Source: Cheilinus undulatus (Eukaryota > Chordata > Actinopteri > Labriformes > Labridae). Taken from it: a stretch of 64,000 nt of DNA. How positions within the stretch are numbered: position 1 is the stretch's first letter; each line of letters starts with the position of its first letter. The position numbers were made by a program, and so were the translations under genes. The notes under the pieces were generated by a model, which was not told the origin of the DNA, searched no databases, and saw nothing but the letters and a program-made list of their open reading frames with translations. Where the stretch lies: NCBI RefSeq assembly GCF_018320785.1, contig NC_054867.1:38056355-38120354 (forward strand), read 5' to 3'. Below are positions 46,601-57,980 of the stretch, piece after piece.

Positions 46601-49335
46601 AATAAACACAAAACCAGTGTTAATCTATTTAATTAACTAAAAATGTTCGTCGACAGCCTTTCTTTCCATGACAAAAACTTGACTGAGACTAGCAAAAATA
46701 GATCTTTTATGACTAAAACTGACAAAAAGTAAGTTTAGTTTTTGACAAGATGACTAAAACTAGACTAAAATGTAATGTATTCTTTGCCTGACATTCAAAA
46801 TCAGTGATATTTCTCCACTCTGGGTAAATCTATCAAAATAAAATGCATCTGTAGCTATTCAGCTCTTCGCTGTAGAAAGCAGGGACCCCAGGTTTGGTGG
46901 AGTGCATAGAACACTACCATGACTTGGTAGCAGATTTAGGCAACAGAATGAATGCTTGGACTAAAAGTCAAGACTTGAATCTGAGGACTTTTTATGGACT
47001 AAAATGTTTTTTGAGATTTTGTTGACTAAAACTAGACTAAAACTAAAAAGGGTAGAAATGACTAAAATATGACTAAAACTAAAAGACATTTCATCAAAAG
47101 ACTAAAACTAAAATTAAAAATAGCTGCCAAAATGAACATTGCTTTGGACAGAGCAAAAAGAGAGGATTTTCTCAAACAGAAATCAAATAGGCCTATCATT
47201 GGGTCTTTACAACCTGTAACACTGAATAAATGGACCACGTTTTTGCATTAGCAATAAGGTTATGTTTTACTTACATTCATTAATGCATTAATAAATGACT
47301 CACGAGCGGTCTGCCGGTGAACAAATGCATGGCTCTGTATCGTAAAAATTTCAATGAAACATCTTGAGAAAGTTTTTAAAAATTTCAACAGGCTCAGACA
47401 AAATTAACCAGGGCCTATCCAAAAGTTATATCAAATATTTTACACAAGTAATCAAGGGTTTCAAATGACAGCAATGACCTGTTCTGCAAGTTAATAACAA
47501 CAAGGGCACTGCAGTGGGGTTAACTTCAGTAAATGCATCCCCTATGATCTCAGACACCCCCTAAATTATTTGTTCTGTCCAGGGCTGGTCACAGTATAAT
47601 AATCACCTGAATAAAGCTGCCTGTTTGTGTTTCTGTCAGACAGATACAGACTGAGGGATGTGGGAGCCATAGCTGAACCAGTTAACCCTCATTCCATACA
47701 TGGCTCACTTCCTGGTTGCAATCTTGGCTAAAGCCACACTAGGTCAACTGAAGAGTAAAAACTCAGGGTCAACGCCCCTTAAAGCGCAGTGATGTCACTA
47801 AAAAGAGAGATAGAACTGTGTTTACCGTTATAGGAAGTCTGGAATAACTTTATCCTTTAGTTTAATTTTGATGATGTAGAGTCAATCCTAAACTGTAAAC
47901 TCAGAGGTTTAAGTAGGTCAGAGGCCTGTTGCTATCAGGTTGCCTCATGCAAACAGGGCATTAATATAAGCTTCAGTCCCAGTGATGAGCTTTGACCTTC
48001 AAATCCTAAACTGAAAAAGTACACAAACCTTTACGCTTAACTCAGAAACATACACATCAGGGGTTTGAACGGTGTTAACCTCACAGGCTTCACCCTAACA
48101 AGAGTGTTATCACCAGTCTTTTTAACCTTAAGCTAAACAATGAAAACAAATGATAAAGCCAGGCTGCCTGCTGCCCATGGAAGTTCACACACTGTAGATT
48201 AGATACTCTGAAGTCTGACAGGGAGATTGAATTAACTCCACAGGGAGGTGAAAGACCCATAGTGACCTGGTTTTCTAATCCCCGCGGTTTGATCACTCCT
48301 CAGGAGAAATGTCAAATAGCAGATAAGCTTTACAAAGATATACAGATTATACATCATGCTGCAGCAGATGAATGGATGGATGGTGGAGAATAAGATGACA
48401 ATCAGCATGCTTTTGTGTGGATTAACTCTAATGCAACAGTTCTTTGAATGCTGCGGGTAAGTTGAGGATGAGATAGAGGATCATGTGTGGTCATGTTTAG
48501 GAGAAAAGATATTGGATTGTCTTCTTTTCTGCTGGTCCAACTCGCTTCACTAATTTAGCTCTTGTCTACAGTGAACAACTTTATCATTAAAACCTCTGCA
48601 CGAAGATTTAGGCTGGCAATAAAACACACTAAAATCAATGTGTATGCCTCTTTATGAGCTCCAAAAACAAACAAGACCATCAGCATTACTTTTGACTGGT
48701 TCTTTGTCATTACTTTTAATGCCTAAAGTCTTTGCTAGGAGGAGGGTGGATGAAAGACAAATGATTTGTTTACACCAAGTGGTGCTGCTGGGACCATTCA
48801 AAATCTAAGCAATAATAATATTTCAACTCAGAATTCTCTATTACTTATTGAAGCAACAAAACACACATTTTATTCATTGTTGCCTATTTCAAAATGCAAA
48901 CCCCCTCTGCTGGAAGTGCTGGGAGCCTTTATTTTTAAAAACTGTGGACGAGACCATTGAGCTTAGGACAGGATTGTCAGTGTAGACATATCAAGGACCT
49001 GCACAAACTTTATTCAGTCAGCTCTAAAGATGGACAGGGCCAGGCTCAGGAGACAGATGTTAGCCAGGTAGCTAACAGTACTGATCCATGCATGTGCTGA
49101 TATTATTGAATGACATGTAAGAAGGGGCCTATTTGGCCTTTTAGGGGGACTGGCCATTTCAACCAGACTCTTACTTGGTGGGCAGGGTTGCAAACCAGAT
49201 GTTGTTAACTGCATCAGCTACATTACAGTGGGACATCATAGCAGTGCGACACAGTGTAGCCTGCCTAAACTCAATAAGGAGGGGGAATGGTAAGTGGACT
49301 CAAGCTTAGGTAGCACTTTTCTAGTCATATGACAA
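43626..49335. other. soat2 upstream region, no gene recognised
   Basis: No exon that I can recognise. The soat2 promoter should lie here or further right. A GC-richer block at 44260-44720, with CGTCGTCGTCCGTGC and CCGGCGGAAGGAGCGT, resembles an old inserted element or possibly a promoter-proximal segment. The repeat at 46620-47140 is listed separately. Confidence 0.4.
46620..47140. mobile_element. non-autonomous repeat built of GACTAAAACTA words
   Basis: ATGACTAAAACTGACAAAAA and GACTAAAACTAGACTAAAAT words flank a unique core on both sides, in a layout I know from abundant fish DNA repeats. The boundaries are approximate and no coding sequence is present. Confidence 0.5.
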
Positions 49336-49339
49336 CTCA

Positions 49340-49530
49340 AACTGGATGGCTCAGTGGTTTCCATCGCTGACCTTGGTAAAGGAGATCAATCAGTGGTTCC
49401 AATCCCTGTCAGGGCATGATCAGTATCCATTGAGGGCCCTTGGGCATAGGTCCTTAATGCCATGAACACTTGTTCATCTCCATGTATGTCACTGCGGACC
49501 AAAGTGTCTGCTAAATGACATTGTAACAAA
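49340..49530 (+). mobile_element. tRNA-derived SINE with a GTCTGCTAAATGACATTG tail
   Basis: The head reads GGATGGCTCAGTGGTTTCCA and the B-box region GGTTCCAATCCCTGTCAGG, one base off the consensus. It is followed by GAGGGCCCTTGGGCATAGG, CTTAATGCC and the tail GTGTCTGCTAAATGACATTG. That tail is shared by fish SINEs that borrow an L2-type LINE 3' end. It is a different family from the SINE at 27966. Confidence 0.75.
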
Positions 49531-49754
49531 GGGCTCATTTTTTAACCACAGGTCACACACACCCATTCACTAAACATTCACATACTCAGTGAGTTCCTTG
49601 GGTGGCCCAAAGCGGTTTTGTACTGTGAGCAGATGCAGATAATTTTGTGACACAACTCTAAGTGAACCCACAAATCTACAGCAGACATCACAATACTAAA
49701 AACAAAGACAAGAAAATATGACGAGTTATATGGGTATTATGAATAATTAAGAGA

Positions 49755-50490
49755 CAGCTGCCTATAAAGGGGGATAACGAGGAGAGCTTCCTGGGGACAG
49801 CCAAGGTTGATGTCAGCAAAATAATGGTCCATTTTAAAATTAAGCTGTGATAACTATATTTTAGTTTTTTTACCTGGAATAACCACTTCTTATCAAAGCA
49901 ACAAGTTCTTTTTAAAATGCACGCTGCAGTTTATAGCCTTCTTCAAAATGTAAACCCCTTTCAATAAAAACAGAATTAAAGTGGGTTAAAAGTGGCAAAA
50001 ACAGGCAGAAAAGGGTTGAGAAGGGATAACAAGTGGTCAAAATGTGCACAACAAATAATTTAATGTGGTTAAAATTTGCAAAAAATTGTCGTAAAAAGTG
50101 GTGAAAAGGGGTTAATAGTGGCAAAAATGGGATAAAATAGACAAAAATAGAAAGTGGTAAAATGAACAAGAAACAAAGTGGTGATAAGGGATTAAAAGTG
50201 ATAAAAAAAAAGGGTTAGAAGTGGTAATGGTTGGCGGAAAAGCTAGTGAAATTGAATTTTAGCAAAGATTTGTCCTAAGTGGCAAAAAGGTGTTGAAAGT
50301 GGCAAAAATGGGTAGGTTAAAATGATGAAAAGGGGTCAACACGGGGCAAAAAAGGGTTAAAGAGGTAAAACAGGCAAAGAAAAAGCTGTGAAAAGGGATT
50401 TTACAAAGTCATAAAAACAGGTTGAGAGTGGCAAAAATTGGCAGAAAAGGTAGTGAAAAAGAATTTTATGAAAAACTGATTCAAAGTGGT
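49755..50490. repeat. AAGTGGCAAAAA-type minisatellite, end-deleted relative of the hAT-like element at 59450
   Basis: AAGTGGCAAAAACAGGCAGA, GGTTGAGAAGGGAT and AAAGTGGTGAAAAGGGGTTA repeat irregularly from about 49980. The preceding 49760-49960 matches 59600-59790 in order (GGGGG, GAGCTTCCTGG, TTAAGCTGTGATAACTATAT, AAAACAGAATTAAAGTGGG). The inverted ends seen at 59450 and 60394 are absent here. Confidence 0.72.
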
Positions 50491-50836
50491 TTAACATTTG
50501 AAATCATCAGCGGATTGAATCTTAATTCTTTCTGGCTCAAATTCTTTTAGATTAGAAAACTATATCAAGGTCACAACCACTTGTCTTTGAAAGTGGAAGA
50601 AATGAGATACTCTATTCATCAGTAGTTTTCCTCTCTGAACGCTGACATTTCAAAATAAAGCAAGCATTGAACAGTCACAAACTAAACTCGTCTAATTTTT
50701 ATCACTGTACGAGGAGAAAAGTTTTAAGAAATAGACTCCCCATGATTCAAACCCAAAAGAGTCTGATATCAGACTAAAACATGTCAGACGTGGTTTCCAT
50801 GATAAACTTTAGTCTTTGTCTCAGATTCATACTCAC

Positions 50837-51050
50837 TCAGTCCTGTAGCCTTGAGCAGTCCTCAAGCTGAGAGGGTCTGATCCAATCAATGTTTCCCACT
50901 GAGAGACAGCTGCTGGAGTGTTTTTAAGTGACTCAGGGCTCTTGTGATCTGTGTCCTCTCTTTTCCTCATCCGCTTCTCTGAACTTTGGACCTTGGGCTC
51001 CTGGATCTCGGACAGGACAGGCCCTTGACTGTCCACACCCCCACACTCAT
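50837..51050 (-). other. candidate coding exon of an unidentified gene
   Basis: On the - strand an open frame, GHECGGVDSQGPVLSEIQEP through KVQSSEKRMRKREDTDHK to LSLRTAQGYRTE, has GC-rich third positions unlike its surroundings. It stops exactly at the strong donor GA/GTGAGTATG. Upstream a stop (TAA) and acceptor-like CTTCTTTAG lie at about 51058-51084. The peptide is polar, and I recognise no family. Spliced to the soat2 acceptor at 43610 it would hit a stop after eight codons, so it is not a soat2 coding exon; it could be a 5' UTR exon or chance. Confidence 0.3.
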
Positions 51051-51924
51051 GTCCTTAGCTGTCTGTATGAGGTCACACTAAAGAAGAGCAAAGTTTGTCA
51101 TAAACTGTGATTGCAGAATGAGTCATTGAGTGAATTTATTGGCTTTTATGTACTTTCTATCTGGCTTATCTGAGAAGGTTGGTCTGTAAAGGCCCTCAGT
51201 CATGTGGGTCAAAGGTTTTCTAAAAGGCCTCTTAACAAGGTAGTCAAAACTAAAAAAATCAATGCCACTTTGAATAACCTCTTTAAAGTATAGGGTTGTG
51301 CAGATTTTGTGAAGTCCACTTTCACTAAAAACATGCTTTAAGCCTTATTGACTCTCAGTGTTTGACCTTCACTGTGCAGAATGAGGCAAAAAGGAAAACA
51401 GGCAAGTTTTTCCATCACTTACCTTCAACCTCAGTTTGACACCTGCAGATATTTTTTAAAAATCAAGATGACAGTGATGTGGAAAATGGTAGCCTTCAGT
51501 GCTCAGATAAGGAGAATAGACTGTGGGCATCTTTTGTCATGCATTTAAACTCAATTTACACAGATTCAGGACTTTTTTAAATGAGGGAAAAAGATTATTT
51601 TAAAGAAAGTTTTGCAGAGTTTCAATATTATTTATGGCTTATGCACATGCAAAGACTGAGATATTACAGTGGAAACATCCATCTGTTTATAACAGCTGTT
51701 TATTTGCCTATCATAGATAAAGTCCAGCCATGTATGATGTAATAAAACTAGACCAGAGGAACAATGGAAAAGGTCCCTCAGTCCTGGCTGGGAACATCAT
51801 GTTTGACTCATTTAGATGTTTTATTAAGTGATACAATGAAATATAATGCTAAAACAGAACAGGTTGTTCACTCTGTCCAGATGTGCGTGTCCTCACCTGT
51901 ATTTAACTTGGATCCTAATCTTAA

Positions 51925-51965
51925 CAAATTATCACTATCACTATCACTACTATCACTATAATCAC
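51925..51965. repeat. (TATCAC)n simple repeat
   Basis: A short run of TATCAC and TATCACTAC units; imperfect. Confidence 0.8.
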
Positions 51966-52682
51966 TGCTGAGGCCCAAAGGAGTAGAAGAGTCATGACTG
52001 TGAGCTAGTTCAGGTGGATTTCATACCTGACCTTCATCTTAATCAACCCCCCTAACAAACACTCACCCAATTTGGCGATCTAGTTAAGGTGCAAGATGTC
52101 CAGTCTCTCCTTCTCTGGATCCATCTGTAGGATCCAGTGTGGGTTACCCTCATCACTCCTCTACTCTGCATGTAAAATAAATCCCTGAGGAATTGGGACT
52201 CATGAAGTTAGAGCCTGATCCCAAACACAAACATGTTCTGCTGATGCAATAAATGGTTTTTAACAATGTCTTATATAAGGTGTCTGACAAAAGAACAATT
52301 TAAAGGGATTGTGTTGCTATAACAAAAAATCTTGAACTCTTGACCTGTCAGAAGTCTCGCAAACGAAGTTGTTTTCCTGGAATTTCTTCTAACAAGCCAT
52401 AATGCATGGGACTGCTGGATAGAAACTGCTGCTGGTCCATCAATATTTGTCAAGAGCTGGCAAAGTCTGACCTCAACAAGGTGTTGAGGGACAAACTGGG
52501 AGATTCTTCTGTGAATTGAAATAGAGGTCTCTTCATTGTGTACTTATCTTTTCACTAGAGCACAAGTATCTTGTGGGTTTTATTTTTTAAAGCAAGAAAG
52601 TTGAGGGCAGGAATGATAGTACTATTTCTCTCAGACTTTCGGCAGTAGAGCTCAACAGTGCAACAGGGCCCGACAGTGGGGG

Positions 52683-54041
52683 ATTATGGCTTACAGAAAT
52701 GAAAACCCAAAATTCAGTGTCTCAAAAAAATTAGAATATTACATAAGATCAATAAAAAAAGGATATTTTAAACAGAAATGTCAGGCTTCTGAGAAGTATG
52801 TTCATTTCTATGCACTCAATGCTTGGTTGGGCCTCCTTTTGCATGAATTACTGCATCAATGCGGCGTGGCATGGAGGCGATCAGCCTGTGGCACTGCTCA
52901 GGTGTAATGGAACCCCAGGTTGCTTTGATAGCGGCCTTCAGGTCATCTGCATTGTTGGCTCTGGTGTCTCTCATCTTCCTCTTGACAGTACCCCATAGAT
53001 TCTCTATGGGGTTCAGGTCAGGCCAGTAAATCACAGTAACACCATGGTCATTGAACCAGACTTTGGTAGCTTTGGCAGTGTGGGCAGGTGCCAAGTCCTG
53101 CTGGAAAATGAAATCAGCATCTCCATAAAGCTTGTCAGCAGAAAGAAGCATGAACTGCTCTAAAATGTCCTGGTAGATGGCTGCGTTGAATGTGGACTTC
53201 AGAAAACACAGTGGACCAACACCAGCAGATGCCATGGCAGCCCAAATCATCACTGACTGTGGAAACTTCACGCTGGACTTCAGGCGACGTGGATTCTGTG
53301 CCTCTCCACTCTTCCTCCAGACTCTGGGACCTTGATTTCCAAAAATTTTCCCAAAATGTACTTTCATCTGAAAAGAGGACTTTGGACCACTGAGCAACAG
53401 TCCAGTGGCTCCAGTGCGTTCTGTCCAGTGCATAGTGGCTCTTGATGCACTGACTCCAACCTCAGTTCACTCCTTGTGAAGCTCCCCCAAATTCTTGAAT
53501 GGATTTTGCTTGACAATCCTCTCAAGGCTGCGGTTATCCCTTATGCTGGTGCACCTTTTCCTACCACACTTTTTCCTTCCATTAAACTTTCTATGACTAT
53601 GCTTTGACACAGCCCTCTGTGAACAACCAGCTTCTTTAGCGATGAACTTGTGTGGCTTACCCTCCTTGTGGAGGGTGTCAATGACTGTCTTCTAGACATC
53701 TGCCAAGTCTGCAGTCATCCTCATGATTGTGTAGCCTACTGACCCAGACTTTGAGACCATTTAAAGGCTCAGGAAACCTTTGCAGGTGTTTGTAGTTAAT
53801 TAGCCGATTAGGGTGTGACACCATGACTTTCCGATATTGACCTTTTTCACAATATTCTAATTTTCTGAGACACTGAATTGTGGGTTTTCATTTTCTTTAG
53901 AAAAGAAATAAAGGCTTGGATTATTTCACTCTATGTGTAACAAGTCTATATAATATATGAGTTTCACTTTCAGAAAAGAGCGACATAAAGTATTGAACTT
54001 TTTCATGATGTTCTAATTTTTTGAGATGCACCTGTAGTCTG
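52683..54041 (-). mobile_element. Tc1-like transposon lacking its left outer end
   Basis: On the right, the outer end inverted reads CTACAGGTGCATCTCAAAAA and the inner repeat AATTCAGTGTCTCAGAAAAT. On the left only the inner repeat (AATTCAGTGTCTCAAAAAAA at about 52715) and GATTATGGCTTACAG remain. The left outer end, expected about 130 bp further out, is missing. The transposase is on the - strand. It is a family common in fish, now immobile because one terminus is lost. Confidence 0.85.
52816..53433 (-). pseudogene. Tc1-like transposase, C-terminal two thirds, catalytic spacing damaged
   Basis: An open frame of 205 codons. It covers VMIWAAMASAGVGPLCFLKS (near the second catalytic region), FIFQQDLAPAHTAKATKVWF and [19 protein letters not shown], and ends HAKGGPTKH. 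In this family the last Asp and Glu are 34 residues apart (DD34E). Here I count 30, because a 12-bp in-frame deletion removed four residues between WP and DLNPIE. The N-terminal DNA-binding part (53434-53760) is in other frames with stops. Intact-looking but almost certainly inactive. Confidence 0.85.
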
Positions 54042-57000
54042 GTTTATTCTGGAAAACACAGGCCAGCACACACAACCACAGCTGTGGAGAAATAACAGCC
54101 TGTTCCCGCCCACACCAAAGCATCGGATTGTTCACTAGTGTAGTGGTATAATTAGTCCAGTTAAAGCTAAAGCTCCTTTTAGCATTGTAGAACCAAAATT
54201 GAGTCAACACCACCATCTACTGGTGAATACATGCCACAGCAAACATGTCTCAAACACGCATTAAATCTAGCAAATACAGTTCAATAAAATATAGACAGCT
54301 TAAATGAAACATATCCGAAAACATAGGACAGCACACACACAAGACCACCGTTGTGCAGAATTAACAACAGGTCGCTCAGACGTTGGTTCCTGCTCAGACT
54401 ACAAAGGAAACTTCCATGTTAAAAGACGTACCTGTCACGTTCACTTTTGGGGGCCAGCGCCGGCTAGCTAACATGACTAGTTCTAACAAAGTGAATCAAA
54501 AGTCGCTAACAAAGCATAAAGCCAATGTTTCTTCCAGGCTTCTGTCAGATATTCGTGGGAACAAGAACAGTGGTGAATTGTATGCATTATATACACAGAA
54601 TTCACATTTAAAAACAGAATTTATGTCTTAGTAGCTGCTAGCTGAGACACAGCTAAAGTGCACCATATTTAGCGCAAGGCAAACTTCCGCTATAGATTTT
54701 CAAAATAAACTACGAAATGGTAACACTATGATTTAAGTGCCAGTTTAACAGGAATTAAACAACAATTACAGGGTAACTGTTTACACTGTTGCGCATACCT
54801 AACCTTACTTCTGGTTCTGGAAGTAAACTGGCTATTCAAATCCCCCAAAGACATTTTTCAAAACCCTTATATTTAATCCAGGAACCAAAACCAACCTGTT
54901 ATTTATCATGGAACACAACACATTATTTAATGCAAAAACGGCATTCAAAACTGAGAAAAAGGCAAAGGTGCAAAAGGTGAATGAATAACATGTCCCACAA
55001 TCTATTATAACTGCTTTTATTCGTTGTTATTGATAGTTTTACAGATTTCCAACCCACATAAATACTTTTTCTACACTTAGCTTTATTGTAGTGTTCATAT
55101 TTTAATGTATGTAGTTTGCATATATTTGGATACAGCAACATGTATAGTTATCATCAACAGCGATTAACATTTCTAGGGTTACAACAGGCCCATAGCTGTG
55201 ACACCATGATTGTGGGTACTGTTGTATTTTTGGCTGAGACTGGCAATAGGCCAGTTTTTTGTTTTTATAAAAGGTTATTTTCCAAACTTTTCCTTCCTTA
55301 GAAGTATACAGCATTGTTTTAAACTAGCTCATAGTCTATCTTAGATATCTCTGAGATGATGGCTAATAATCCAGTCTAGTATGGAGTGAATTAATTAGAT
55401 TTTACTCCTAGAACTATGATTCTGAGCTCTATTGAAAATAAACTTGTTGTACATGTGTAGACTCGATGACTGACTGACTGACATAATATAAATAAAATAG
55501 AAAATATATCTATGCCATTTGATAAGTTTGGCTGTAGCAGCACGATCATACTCTATAGCAAGAAATCATTGTGTGGTGACATAAAAATGTGTCCTTTGCA
55601 GGGCTCACAAACTTTTAAATAAACAAAGCAGAGATGGATGCATTAATTTAACATTCTGTTCTTACATTTCTGGATTAACAAAAGAAAGAGTAATAATATG
55701 TACACAGGATCATCTTTATTGAAAGGAGTTTCATGAGATAACAGTACTGTTTTTCAGCAGCTACAGAAGAAAGTACTGCATGCACTAAGTCACACATCAT
55801 AAACAAACCAATCAACGCACAAAAGTACAAACAAACACAGACAGTTTGTCTCTTTTTTAACCCCCTTCAATTCTTGTCATCATTTTATTTCTGCATATTT
55901 AAGCTACAGTTTCACACATTACTCACCTTGTCAGGATATTTTCAGATTTATTACAGTTACTGTAAGACCAACAGAGCAATAAGACAGAAATTAAAGGTTA
56001 CATACTCGATGGTCCAAACATTTAGAGCTCAGTACATGTCCTCAGTGCATGTCAGGAGAAAAGTTGTTTTCTTTGCGGTTTTCATTGACATTGAAGGCCA
56101 TTCACATTCAACTCATGGTTTCTATAGGTTGTGTAAACACACTCAACTTCAGTGATAATGTAAAGTTTCTAAAGTTCAGCGACCTTTCTTTCCTTTTGGG
56201 TAAAATCAAACTGAAATGCAGCATTAGGTAACTGTTCAGAAGGCTTTAAAGAAAAACAAAGAGGGGAAATGAGAGTGATAAAGTGCTTCATGTATATCTG
56301 ATAAGCCTTAATATAATAAGAAAATACTGTCTGTTAATTACACTTTAGATTGAGCTTAATTTACAATATATCCTGTATACAGAGGGTATCAATAAACTAT
56401 TTACAGGGCGGTTATCTGGAAAAACTAAGACAGAAGTACAGGAGAAGATGGAGAACTGCTTAGAACTTTCAAGACTGGTTTATGATTGCCATAGTACAAA
56501 GATCAGAGCAACAAAAATGTGTCTTTTGAAAGAATTTCAAGTCAGTAGCTAGTTGTTGCACACCAAAGGAAGGAAAACAGGAGCTTGGATTATTATTATA
56601 AAGTAATTTTGACCAAAACAAGAGAACTTTTATCATTATCATCGACATTAAATGTCACTAAGGAAAAACATATATCCTATGTAAATTAAATCTGCATCAA
56701 AATATTCAACAGAACCAGCTACTGTTGAGTCAGAACTAAATATATTGTCTCTTATAGATAACATAATAAAAGTAGATCATTTATGGACAAGGTGTCTGTG
56801 TCCTGAGCCCACAGTTGCAGTCTTTAAACTGGCAGAACTCATTTTCAGGGCAAAAGCAATGCAGACCATCTCTTTTAAAGTTCTCAATGCAAAAAAAAAA
56901 AAAAAAGACTTAGCGTCTGTCGTTTTTGTTGTTGTGTCTTGCTCTCTGGTGTCCTCCTAATTGACCAATCAAAATAAAGATGGGGTGGGATTTCTGATAC

Positions 57001-57415
57001 CAGCATTGTCAACAACAATGGTGGAAGAGAAACTTGGTCTGAACTTTCTTACAAGGTACAATTTCCAGATCTAGAGCTTATTCTATTGTCAGGGCAGGAT
57101 TCTTTTACATTGTTTAAAGCTTTCTTGGTGACATTCCCTTAAATGCAAAGTATATAAATTCCACCACCAGGGGGCTCTCCATCAAACAGTAATAAAATAT
57201 GTCAGCAAGAGACTGGCGCTGCTCAGGACAGTTGATCTCTACTATTAACTTCTTGTTTTGGATTGAGGAATCTGTCCAATAAAAACGGCACTCCATAAGG
57301 TGTAGGCTATTTACTAAACAGCAAACCCACAATTTGGTTTCATCAATTCATTTCACATAATGAGGAAGAAAGCTGTCAAAAGTCCCATTTTTACTTCATG
57401 CTGCAAGGTTCTTGC
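54042..57415. other. intergenic region, no gene recognised
   Basis: No coding exon or named element is recognised. A weak internal echo exists: ACACAGGCCAGCACACACAA near 54056 and ACATAGGACAGCACACACAC near 54322, each followed by ACCAC, a short spacer and AACA-CAG words. This suggests two diverged copies of one repeat. A poly(A) run lies at 56890-56905. Confidence 0.4.
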
Positions 57416-57419
57416 AAAG

Positions 57420-57980
57420 AATTCTACTCTAACGCACAACTGCTACATCAGCTACACAAGCTGCATAGACAACATAGCTAAAAAAAAACTAAAGCTAACA
57501 AAGCTACACAGTTAACATAGCTTATGCTATGTTTGCTAAAGCTAACATAGTTTTGTTAGCTTTAGGTTTAGCTATATTAGCCATGTTACCTATGTAGCTA
57601 AAGTAGCAATGTTTTTATTAGCTATGTTTGCTAAAGCTCAAGTTGCTAGAGTTTACATTGCCTCTTTGGCTTACATAGTTGCGTTAACTATGTAGCTCGT
57701 ATGTTTATGTTAGCTTCAGCTAAAGCTTAAGTAGCTACATTTGCTTATGTAGTTATGCTAACTATGCAGCAAGTTTGGCTACGCCGTTCGCTTTAGCTAA
57801 AGCCAATGTAGGTACATTGGCTTATCTAGTAACATTATCTCTGTAGCTAGTGGCTAAGATAGCCTTAGCTTAAGCTAATGTAGCTACATTGGCTTATGTA
57901 GTAATGTTAACTCTGTAGCTAGTGTGGCTAAGATAGTTTTAGCTTAAGCTTACAAAGCTTAAGATAAAGTTAACTACATT
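57420..57980. repeat. TAGCTA-rich diverged minisatellite, copy 3
   Basis: TAAAGCTAACATAGCTT, ATGTAGCTACATTGGCTTAT and TTAGCTTAAGCTAATGTAGC words repeat. Two stretches near 57800 and 57885 share ATGTAGCTACATTGGCTTAT-like sequence and AACATT/TAACTCTGTAGCTAGTG in order, about 85 bp apart. Confidence 0.78.

Noticed and set aside
54383..54631. 82-codon + strand open frame
   Set aside because: No recognisable domain; the segment overlaps what looks like a diverged repeat, and codon use is not distinctive.
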